Source: an uncultured Collinsella sp.
GTDB taxonomy: Bacteria; Actinomycetota; Coriobacteriia; Coriobacteriales; Coriobacteriaceae
Assembly: GCA_902494555.1 (NCBI GenBank)
Contig: CABUTR010000009.1
Location: 1 to 64,000 of the forward strand
DNA: 64,000 bases
Direction: 5' to 3'
In this document: in pieces, positions 52,215-59,477 of the stretch
How positions within the stretch are numbered: position 1 is the first letter of the stretch
Layout of the letters: every line of letters begins with the position of its first letter
Notes under the pieces: generated by a model
Databases searched by the model: none
Told to the model about the DNA's origin: nothing
Seen by the model: only the letters and a program-made list of their open reading frames with translations
Position numbers and translations under genes: made by a program

Positions 52215-55045
52215 TGGCTGCCAAACTCATCGATCTTTCCTTTACGCTCAACGGCCGCAAGGTCAAGGTTCAGATTGCCCCCGACACCATGCTCTTTGCG
52301 CTGCTGCGCGAGCAGGGCTGCGCGTCGGTGCGCTGTGCCTGCGAGACCACCAACTGCGGTCTGTGCACGGTGTGGCTCGACGGCGACCCGGTGCTAAGCT
52401 GCTCGGTTCCCGCCGCCCGTGTTGAGGGCCGCTCCATCACCACGCTCGAGGGCCTCAAGGCCGAGTCCGAGGCACTGGCCCGTGCGATGGCTGCCGAAGG
52501 CGCCGAGCAGTGCGGTTTTTGCGCCCCCGGCCTCATCATGAATGTGCTGGCGCTCGCCCGCGCCGCCAAGGAGGACCCGAGCCTCGTCGCCACGCGCGAG
52601 GAGCTCTCGCGCCAGCTCGCCGGCAACCTCTGCCGTTGCAGCGGCTACGAGAGCCAGCTGCGCGCCATCGTTCGCTTCCTCAACGAGTCTGGCGTGCAGG
52701 TTGGCTTTGAGATGCCCGAGCTGCCCGTCAACGAGACGAGCTCCGACGGTGTCGCGTACAAGCAGATCACCAAGAAGCAGCCCAAGAAGGACTCGAAGGC
52801 CCTGCTCGAGGGTCGTCCCGTCTACACCGGCGATATGGTGCCCGCCGGTGCGCTCATCGTCAAACTCAAGCGCAGCCCCTATGCCCGCGCCAAGATCCGC
52901 TCCATCGATACGTCGCGCGCACTGAAGGTGCCCGGCGTCGTGGGCGTCTACACCTACGAGGACGTGCCCCAGCGCCGCTTTACCATCGCCGGCCAGAGCT
53001 ATCCGCAGCCGAGTCCTTACGACCGCTTGATTCTCGAGAACCTCGTCCGTTACCAAAACGAGGAGGTGGCGATCGTCGCCGCCGAGACTGAGGAGGCCGC
53101 CGACAAGGCGCTCAAGCTCATTAAGGTTGACTATGAGGTGCTCGAGCCGCTGCTCGACTTTACCAAGGCACTCGATAATGACATCGTGGTCCACCCCGAG
53201 GGCGATGTGACCTTTATGTTCCCGCAGGGCGGCGACGTCCCGCGCAACTTGGTATGCAGCGGTACCAGTGACTTTGGCGACTTGGATGAGGCCTTCGCCC
53301 AGAGCGACATCGTCTTCACCCGCACCTACACCAGCCAGGCCACGCAGACCGCGCCCATGGAAACTTTCCGCGCCTTCGCGACGACCGACGCGTTTGGGCG
53401 TATCTCGGTGACCACCTCCACGCAGGTGCCCTTCCACGTGCGCCGCATGGTCGCTCAGTCGCTCGACATTCCGCAGTCGCAGGTGCAGGTCATTAAGCCG
53501 CGCATCGGCGGTGGCTTTGGCTCCAAGCAGACGGGCTGCTGCGAGATCTTCGTGGCGTTCGTCACCCAGCAGACCGGCCGTCCGAGCTATTGCTGCTACA
53601 CCCGCGAGGAGACCATCACCGCGGGCAACTCGCGCCACCAGATGCAGATGACCGTTAAGCTGGGCGCCATGAACGACGGCACCATCACGGCCATCGACCT
53701 GCATACGCTGTCCAACGCCGGTGCGTACGGCGAGCATGCCACCACGACGATCGGCCTTTCGGGCCACAAGAGCCTGCCCATCTACAACCACGTGAAGGCG
53801 AGCCGCTTTAGCTGGGACGCCGTCTACACCAATACCAACCGCGGTGGCGCGTATCGCGGCTATGGTGCCACCCAGGGCCAGTTTGCCGTGGAGAGCGCCG
53901 TCAACGAGCTCGCCGACATGCTGCACATGGACCCTGCCGACCTGCGCCTTAAGAACATCGTGCGCGAGGGCGAGATCATGCCGCAGTACTACAACGAGAA
54001 GCTCAACGCCTGCGCGCTCGACCGCTGCCTGCTGCGCGCGATGGACATGATCGGCTGGCGCGACAAGCCGCTGGCCGTGGACCTGGGCGACCGCGTGCGA
54101 GCCCTGGGCTGCGCGCTCACCATGCAGGGCTCGGGCATCTCCAACGTGGACATCGCCGGCATCGACATGCGCCTGGAAGAGGACGGCTTCATTACCATCG
54201 GCACCGGCGCCACCGATAACGGCATGGGCGTCGATACGATCCTGGCGCAGATTGCCGCCGAGGAGCTGGGCGTGGAGAGCTCGCTGATCGTGGTGCGCGG
54301 CGTGGACACCGATGTGTCGCCGTTCGACGCCGGCTCGTACGCGAGCTCGGGCACATACGTTACGGGCCTTGCCGCCAAGAAAGCCGCGACCGAGCTGCGC
54401 GAGAAGATTTGCGCCAAGGCTGCCCAGATGTGGGACGTTGACGCCGCCGAGGTGGTCTTCGATGGCCAGTACGTGCGTCTGTCCGACGAGCGTGCCGCGC
54501 GCGAGCAGAACCGCTACCTCACGCTGCGCGACTTTGCCAACCTGTGCGTCAAGAATATCGCGGGCGGCGACGCGCTCACCTCGCATGCCTCTGCCTGCCT
54601 GCCCGTTTCGCCCCCGCCGTTTATGGCCGGCATTGCCGAGGTCGAGGTCGACAAGGCCACCGGCAAGGTGACCGTGGTGGACTACGCGGCGGCCGTGGAC
54701 TGCGGCACCGTGATCAACGAGGCACTCGCGCGCGTCCAGGCTGAGGGCGGCATTGCCCAGGGTATCGGTCACGCGCTCTACGAGATCGTCGAGCACGATG
54801 ATCGCGGTCGCCTGCGCACCGGCAACTTTATGAGCTACAAGCTTCCCACGCGCCTTGATATCGGCAGCATTCGCGTGGCCTTTGAGCCGAGCTACGAGCC
54901 GACGGGCCCGTTTGGCGCCAAGTCGATCGGCGAGGTCGTCATCAACACGCCGCTCGCCGCCGTGGCCTCGGCCGTCGCACACGCCACCGGACACCAGGTG
55001 CGCTCGCTGCCGATCACGCCGGAGAAGGCCCTGCTGGGGGAGTAG
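52214..55045 (+). CDS. Molybdenum hydroxylase, fused 2Fe-2S and molybdopterin subunit (XDH family)
   Basis: Product of 943 aa. Residues 1-165 hold two [2Fe-2S] clusters (CETTNCGLC with a later Cys; then CGFCAPG and LCRCSGY). From about 190 the molybdopterin-cytosine-dinucleotide domains follow: PRIGGGFGSKQ, GGAYRGYGATQGQFAVES and a C-terminal AKSIGEVV where Glu907 aligns with the catalytic Glu of xanthine dehydrogenase. Many bacterial relatives keep the Fe-S part as a separate gene. It probably hydroxylates a purine or other N-heterocycle; the substrate cannot be told. Selenium-dependent relatives exist, but no marker of them is adjacent. Confidence 0.88.
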   Translation: MAAKLIDLSFTLNGRKVKVQIAPDTMLFALLREQGCASVRCACETTNCGLCTVWLDGDPVLSCSVPAARVEGRSITTLEGLKAESEALARAMAAEGAEQCGFCAPGLIMNVLALARAAKEDPSLVATREELSRQLAGNLCRCSGYESQLRAIVRFLNESGVQVGFEMPELPVNETSSDGVAYKQITKKQPKKDSKALLEGRPVYTGDMVPAGALIVKLKRSPYARAKIRSIDTSRALKVPGVVGVYTYEDVPQRRFTIAGQSYPQPSPYDRLILENLVRYQNEEVAIVAAETEEAADKALKLIKVDYEVLEPLLDFTKALDNDIVVHPEGDVTFMFPQGGDVPRNLVCSGTSDFGDLDEAFAQSDIVFTRTYTSQATQTAPMETFRAFATTDAFGRISVTTSTQVPFHVRRMVAQSLDIPQSQVQVIKPRIGGGFGSKQTGCCEIFVAFVTQQTGRPSYCCYTREETITAGNSRHQMQMTVKLGAMNDGTITAIDLHTLSNAGAYGEHATTTIGLSGHKSLPIYNHVKASRFSWDAVYTNTNRGGAYRGYGATQGQFAVESAVNELADMLHMDPADLRLKNIVREGEIMPQYYNEKLNACALDRCLLRAMDMIGWRDKPLAVDLGDRVRALGCALTMQGSGISNVDIAGIDMRLEEDGFITIGTGATDNGMGVDTILAQIAAEELGVESSLIVVRGVDTDVSPFDAGSYASSGTYVTGLAAKKAATELREKICAKAAQMWDVDAAEVVFDGQYVRLSDERAAREQNRYLTLRDFANLCVKNIAGGDALTSHASACLPVSPPPFMAGIAEVEVDKATGKVTVVDYAAAVDCGTVINEALARVQAEGGIAQGIGHALYEIVEHDDRGRLRTGNFMSYKLPTRLDIGSIRVAFEPSYEPTGPFGAKSIGEVVINTPLAAVASAVAHATGHQVRSLPITPEKALLGE

Positions 55046-55083
55046 GCGAGGCGACGCATCCGCCGCTCTTTGCCTAGCCCTGA

Positions 55084-55254
55084 GAAACTGCAGCCCACTT
55101 TTCGACCGAATTGTGGGCTGCAGTTTCCGTTTGAGGCCCTCGGCGGAAAGTGCATCCCGGAATAGGGGCTCAAAACGGGTTGCAGTTTCCGGTTGATGGC
55201 TATAGCGGAAATCGTGTCCCATTCCGAGGCCCCAAACCGGGACACGCTTTCCGG
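55084..55254. repeat. Three tandem related hairpins (family B)
   Basis: B1: GAAACTGCAGCCCAC (55084-55098) with its perfect complement at 55113-55127. B2: arms 55144-55159 and 55176-55191 with two mismatches. B3: arms 55205-55220 and 55239-55254 with two mismatches. All share a GGAAA-N-TG/GTG-CCC style arm and a loop of 14-18 nt. No coding potential. They occupy the space after the molybdenum hydroxylase gene. Confidence 0.8.
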
Positions 55255-55289
55255 CACATGGCCAGCACCGCCAGACTGCCGAGTCCCAC

Positions 55290-55362
55290 CGAAGTTGCGG
55301 TGGAATAGGGACTGTTTTGGAGGACTGGAGCCCCAAACAGTCCCTATTCCACCGCAACTTCG
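55290..55362. repeat. Palindrome family A, copy 4 (covariant)
   Basis: Perfect 28 bp arms (55290-55317 and 55335-55362). The core reads GTTGCGGTGGAATAGGGACT where copies 1-3 read GTTGCGGTGAAATACGGACT; both arms carry the matching changes. Confidence 0.9.
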
Positions 55363-55472
55363 ATGGGGCGGCGGGGGATCCGATGCGTACTCGTGGTGAG
55401 GTCGTGAGCCTGTAAAAGGTGTGCGTGCGCTTGCCGTTCGTATCTGCTATCATTCCTAGTCTGTGCGCTCAT

Positions 55473-55556
55473 GCGGGCGTGGCGGAATTGGTAGACGCGC
55501 CAGATTTAGGTTCTGGTGGGATTCCCGTGAAGGTTCGAGTCCTTTCGCCCGCACCA
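55473..55556 (+). tRNA. tRNA-Leu (anticodon TAG)
   Basis: 84 nt. Acceptor GCGGGCG/CGCCCGC, anticodon stem CCAGA/TCTGG with loop TTTAGGT holding TAG, a long class II variable arm, T-arm AGGTTCGAGTCCTT and encoded CCA. Confidence 0.97.
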
Positions 55557-55644
55557 TCGCACCTGCGTCGGCTCCCGCCGTCGCGACACTTTGTTGCATA
55601 AAGGTACCAGCACCTCAGATAAGCTGGGCAGTATGAGGAGGAAC

Positions 55645-56946
55645 GTGTTGAACATCACCGCTTCTGACGTCAAGGACGCCAAGCTCACCGCTACGGTCAC
55701 CATCCCGGCCGCCGACGTCGACGCCGCGATCAAGAAGGCCTACAAGGACACCGCCAAGAAGTACCGCTTCCCGGGCTTCCGCGCCGGTAAGGCTCCCCGT
55801 CCGGTCATCGACTCTGCTCTTGGCGCCGAGGCTACCCTCGCCCAGGCTACCAACGACCTGATCGCCGCCAACGAGCCCGTCGTCCTCAACGAGCTGGACA
55901 TCGTCCCCACCAAGAGCGGTGACTACAAGGAGCTCGACCTCGCCAAGGATCACGAGGACTACACCTACACCGTCGAGTTCTCCCTGCGTCCTGCCGCCGA
56001 TCTCTCCTCCTTCGACGCCGTCGAGATTGAGATGCCTCCCGCGGAGGTCACCGAGTCCGAGATCAACAACCAGGTCGAGATGCTCCTCAACTACCGTGCC
56101 ACCTTCGAGGACGTTGAGGGTCGCGCCGTCGAGGCTGACGACTATGTGACCGTCGATCTCAAGGCTGTCGAGAACGCCGACAACTTCGCCGCCGAGGGCC
56201 GCATGCTCATCGCCGGTAGCGACAGCAACCCCAAGGAGTTCAACGAGGCCCTGATCGGCTCTAACGTTGACGACGTCAAGTCCGTCACCTGGACCGACGA
56301 GGTCGAGGAGGGCGAGGAGGCCGAGACCCACACCGTCGAGGTCACCGTCAAGGGCATCAAGGTCCGCAACACCCCCGAGCTCACCGACGAGCTCGTCAAG
56401 TCCGACTTTGGCTTTGACAGCATCGAGGCCATGCGCGACGCCATCAAGATCGAGATCGAGCAGGACAAGGCTTCCCGCCTGCCGGCCGAGAAGGAGAACC
56501 GTTGCGTCTCCGCTCTCGCTGAGCGTCTGCAGCTCGAGGAGATGGACGCCGACTACGAGCAGTCCGTCTTTGAGGAGCTTGGCCAGAACTTCCTGTCCAA
56601 CCTTGCTGCCCGCGGCATGACGCTGGACACCTGGCTGCCCGCTTCCGGCCTGACCATGGAGCAGTTCATCGGCGACCTGCACAAGCAGGCCAACGACGTT
56701 GCCCGTGAGTCCCTGGCTCTCGACGCCCTCGCCCGTGAGCTAAAGATCGAGGTCACCGAGGACGACATCAACGCCGAGTTCGAGAAGGCCGGCGTCAAGG
56801 ACGTCGAGGCTTCCAAGGCCGAGTTCATCGCCGATGGCCGCATGCCTGCCGTCCGCGAGTCCATCCGTCGCTCCAAGGCCGTCGATCACCTGGTCGAGAA
56901 CGCCAAGGTGACCGAGGTCGACGAGACCGCCAAGGACGCTGAGTAA
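55645..56946 (+). CDS. tig: Trigger factor (ribosome-associated chaperone)
   Basis: Product of 433 aa. The N-terminal ribosome-binding domain contains the signature FPGFRAGKAPRPVI; the middle (about 150-240) is the FKBP-like PPIase domain (GRAVEADDYVTVDL), and the acidic helical C-terminal domain cradles nascent chains. The start is GTG 55645 or TTG 55648: GAGGAGG at 55635-55641 is 3 or 6 nt away. It precedes clpP-clpX, the usual order. Ends near an 11 bp terminator-like hairpin. Confidence 0.95.
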   Translation: MLNITASDVKDAKLTATVTIPAADVDAAIKKAYKDTAKKYRFPGFRAGKAPRPVIDSALGAEATLAQATNDLIAANEPVVLNELDIVPTKSGDYKELDLAKDHEDYTYTVEFSLRPAADLSSFDAVEIEMPPAEVTESEINNQVEMLLNYRATFEDVEGRAVEADDYVTVDLKAVENADNFAAEGRMLIAGSDSNPKEFNEALIGSNVDDVKSVTWTDEVEEGEEAETHTVEVTVKGIKVRNTPELTDELVKSDFGFDSIEAMRDAIKIEIEQDKASRLPAEKENRCVSALAERLQLEEMDADYEQSVFEELGQNFLSNLAARGMTLDTWLPASGLTMEQFIGDLHKQANDVARESLALDALARELKIEVTEDDINAEFEKAGVKDVEASKAEFIADGRMPAVRESIRRSKAVDHLVENAKVTEVDETAKDAE

Positions 56947-57022
56947 TTCTCGCCACCTTTCCTGCGAGCGCATGGATGCGCTCGTGATGGGGTAAAGTTA
57001 TAAGCCGGTTATCCGGTTGCTT

Positions 57023-57070
57023 CGTACGGTGCCAGCCAATGCATAGCATGCGGGCACCGTACGTTTGTCT
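57023..57070 (+). terminator. Terminator-like hairpin between tig and clpP
   Basis: CGTACGGTGCC (57023-57033) pairs perfectly with GGCACCGTACG (57053-57063), followed by TTTGTCT. Confidence 0.65.
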
Positions 57071-57108
57071 AGAACCACTATTGGTCCGTAAGAGAAATGG
57101 AGATGCGT

Positions 57109-57729
57109 ATGATCGCTAAGTTCGATTCCGCCCTCGTGCCATACGTTATCGAGCAGACGCCGCGCGGCGAGCGCAGCTACGATATCTATTCGCGCCTGCT
57201 CAACGACCGCATCATCTTCTTGGGCGAGGAGATCAACTCCGTCAGCGCCAACCTGGTCGTTGCCCAGCTGCTGCATCTTGAGAGCCAGGATGCCGAGAAG
57301 GATATCTCGCTCTACATCAATTCGCCCGGTGGCGAGGTCTATTCCGGCCTGGCGATTCTTGACACTATGAACTTCATTAAGCCGCAGGTCTCCACCATCT
57401 GCGTCGGCATGGCCGCGTCCATGGCCGCCGTGCTGCTTTCGGCCGGCGCCAAGGGCAAGCGCTTCTGCCTGCCGCACTCCAAGGTCATGATTCACCAGCC
57501 CAGCGGCGGTGCCCAGGGCCAGCAGACCGAGATCGAGATCGTGGCCGAGGAGATCAAGAAGACTCGTCGCGAGCTCAACCAGATCCTGTCCGATGCCTCG
57601 GGCCAGCCCATCGAGAAGGTCCAGGCCGATACCGAGCGCGACAATTACCTGACCGCTGCCGAGGCCCTCGACTACGGCCTGATCGACCGTATCGTCACCT
57701 CGCGCGACCTCGCCGCGAAGGACGCCTAG
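57109..57729 (+). CDS. clpP: ATP-dependent Clp protease proteolytic subunit
   Basis: Product of 206 aa. The serine protease triad is Ser104 in [11 protein letters not shown], His129 in [11 protein letters not shown] and Asp178 in [10 protein letters not shown]. The rest fits the ClpP fold ([20 protein letters not shown]). ATG 57109 is chosen since GGAG lies 6 nt upstream; ATG 57097 and 57103 are in frame but lack a site. clpX starts one base after the stop, so ClpXP are co-expressed. Confidence 0.96.
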   Translation: MIAKFDSALVPYVIEQTPRGERSYDIYSRLLNDRIIFLGEEINSVSANLVVAQLLHLESQDAEKDISLYINSPGGEVYSGLAILDTMNFIKPQVSTICVGMAASMAAVLLSAGAKGKRFCLPHSKVMIHQPSGGAQGQQTEIEIVAEEIKKTRRELNQILSDASGQPIEKVQADTERDNYLTAAEALDYGLIDRIVTSRDLAAKDA

Positions 57730-57730
57730 G

Positions 57731-59140
57731 ATGGCCGGTAACATGCAGGACAACTTCGACGAGAACGGCAACCCCATTCGCTGCTCCTTCTGCGGAAAAG
57801 AGCAGGGACAGGTTCGTCGCCTTGTTAAGGGTCCGACCAATATCTTTATCTGTGACGAGTGCGTCGCCGCCTGCTCCGAGATCTTGGAGGAGTCGCTGGC
57901 TTCGGACTTTATGGACGCAGCCCGCAACGGCAAGCTGCCGGGCTTCCTCAACGATCACGGCCAGGCTGCCGGGCAGCCCGCCATGGATCCCGAGGCCGAG
58001 GGCTTTGAGCTCGAGGACGACGCCCGCCAGGTCATTACGCATGTGCCGACGCCGCACGAGATCTATGACGAGCTTTCGGCCTATGTTATGGGGCAGGAGG
58101 ACGCCAAGCGTGCCATGTCGGTTGCCGTGTACAACCACTATCGCCGCGTGATCGAGGGCGGTGCCGCGGTGTCTGCTTTTGGCGACGGCGTGGGCTCGCA
58201 GCTCGACGATGATATGGATGAGGTGGAGCTCGCCAAGTCCAACATCTTGCTGCTCGGTCCCACCGGTACCGGTAAGACCCTGCTCGCCCAGACGCTCGCG
58301 CGCATCCTCGAGGTGCCGTTTGCCATTGCCGACGCCACCGCGCTTACCGAGGCTGGCTACGTGGGTGAGGACGTGGAGAACATCCTGCTCAAGCTCATCA
58401 ACGCTGCCGATGGCGACATTGAGCGCGCGCAGGTTGGCATCATCTACGTGGACGAGATCGACAAAATCGCCCGCAAGGCCGAGAACCTCTCCATCACCCG
58501 CGACGTTTCGGGCGAGGGCGTTCAGCAGGCGCTGCTTAAGATTCTTGAGGGCACGGTGGCAAGCGTTCCGCCCACCGGTGGCCGCAAGCATCCCCAGCAG
58601 GAGCTGCTGCAGATCGACACGACCAACATCCTGTTTATCTGCGGCGGTGCCTTTGTGGGTCTGGACAAGATCATCGCCGACCGCGTGGGCAACAAGGGCG
58701 TGGGCTTTAACTCCGAGATCGCCGGCCCCACCTCGGTCGACGAGAACGACCTGCTTCGTCAGGTGCTCCCGCAGGACCTCAACGCCTTTGGTATGATCCC
58801 CGAGTTTGTGGGACGTACGCCCGTCGTCACCCAGACGCAGGCGCTCGACGAGGACGACCTGGTGTCGATCCTGACCGAGCCCAAGAACGCCGTGGTGCGT
58901 CAGTACCGCAAGATGTTCCAGCTCGAGGACGTTGAGCTTGAGTTTGAGGACGCCGCCCTGCACGAGATCGCCCGCATGGCGCTCGCCCGTAAGACCGGCG
59001 CCCGCGGCCTGCGTTCCATCTGTGAGGACGTGCTGCAGCAGACGATGTTCGACCTGCCCAGCGAGGAAGGCGTCACCAAGGTCATCGTGACCGAAGCCTC
59101 CGTAAAGGGCGAAGAACAGCCCCAGCGTATCTACGGGTAA
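57731..59140 (+). CDS. clpX: ATP-dependent Clp protease ATP-binding subunit ClpX
   Basis: Product of 469 aa. N-terminal zinc finger CSFCGKEQ...CDECVAAC; Walker [13 protein letters not shown]; Walker [14 protein letters not shown]; sensor FVGRTPVV; and C-terminal [15 protein letters not shown]. An acidic insert of about 40 residues ([13 protein letters not shown] to [11 protein letters not shown]) separates the zinc finger from the AAA+ domain and is longer than in E. coli. It unfolds substrates for ClpP. Confidence 0.96.
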   Translation: MAGNMQDNFDENGNPIRCSFCGKEQGQVRRLVKGPTNIFICDECVAACSEILEESLASDFMDAARNGKLPGFLNDHGQAAGQPAMDPEAEGFELEDDARQVITHVPTPHEIYDELSAYVMGQEDAKRAMSVAVYNHYRRVIEGGAAVSAFGDGVGSQLDDDMDEVELAKSNILLLGPTGTGKTLLAQTLARILEVPFAIADATALTEAGYVGEDVENILLKLINAADGDIERAQVGIIYVDEIDKIARKAENLSITRDVSGEGVQQALLKILEGTVASVPPTGGRKHPQQELLQIDTTNILFICGGAFVGLDKIIADRVGNKGVGFNSEIAGPTSVDENDLLRQVLPQDLNAFGMIPEFVGRTPVVTQTQALDEDDLVSILTEPKNAVVRQYRKMFQLEDVELEFEDAALHEIARMALARKTGARGLRSICEDVLQQTMFDLPSEEGVTKVIVTEASVKGEEQPQRIYG

Positions 59141-59153
59141 ATAGCTTGAATCC

Positions 59154-59188
59154 AGGCCCCGCGGCAATCACCGCGGGGCCTGCCATTT
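59154..59188 (+). terminator. Terminator after clpX
   Basis: AGGCCCCGCGG (59154-59164) and CCGCGGGGCCT (59171-59181) form an 11 bp stem with a 6 nt loop, followed by a weak T-rich tail. Confidence 0.75.
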
Positions 59189-59269
59189 AGGGACAGGTTT
59201 ATTTTGGTTGGTTTTATATGGGCAAATGTCGTTTCCCCTGATAAAACCTACCATAATAAACCTGTCCCT
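59189..59269. repeat. Long hairpin with GGGACAGG ends
   Basis: AGGGACAGGTTTATT (59189-59203) and AATAAACCTGTCCCT (59255-59269) are perfect complements. The stem extends inward to GGTTTTAT/ATAAAACC for about 29 bp with two mismatches, loop about 23 nt, followed by TTTT. It resembles an intergenic palindromic repeat. Confidence 0.8.
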
Positions 59270-59344
59270 TTTCGGCGGGTATGCCTGTGCTATTCTGTGA
59301 GATTGTCAAGTTAGTACCTTCAGACTGAAGTAATCGATACCTAA

Positions 59345-59457
59345 GGCGTGTCCGCCTACTTGGTTTTCGTAGATTCCGCACGAGCCGAAGAGCACTAAAC
59401 GTGCTCTTCGTGCGAGCCAGGACCTGACCGAGCGAAAACCAAGCAGGCGGACACGCC
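59345..59457. repeat. Branched palindromic element C, copy 1 (before valS)
   Basis: Outer arms: GGCGTGTCCGCCT and CTTGGTTTTCG (59345-59369) pair with 59433-59457, one mismatch. Inner hairpin: CGCAC, 5' bulge GAGCC, GAAGAGCAC-TAAAC-GTGCTCTTC, GTGCG (59377-59414). It ends 20 nt before the valS start. No T-box consensus is present. Confidence 0.8.
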
Positions 59458-59477
59458 GGCGGGACAGGGAGAGATAT

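Noticed and set aside
52394..55453. 1019-codon minus-strand frame opposite the molybdenum hydroxylase, and the 1029-codon frame opposite valS (59214-62303)
   Set aside because: The plus-strand products have full catalytic motifs; the opposite frames have none and run into intergenic repeats.
59280..59477. T-box riboswitch before valS
   Set aside because: No AGGGTGGNACCGCG-type antiterminator motif or specifier loop could be found; the structure is better explained as element C.
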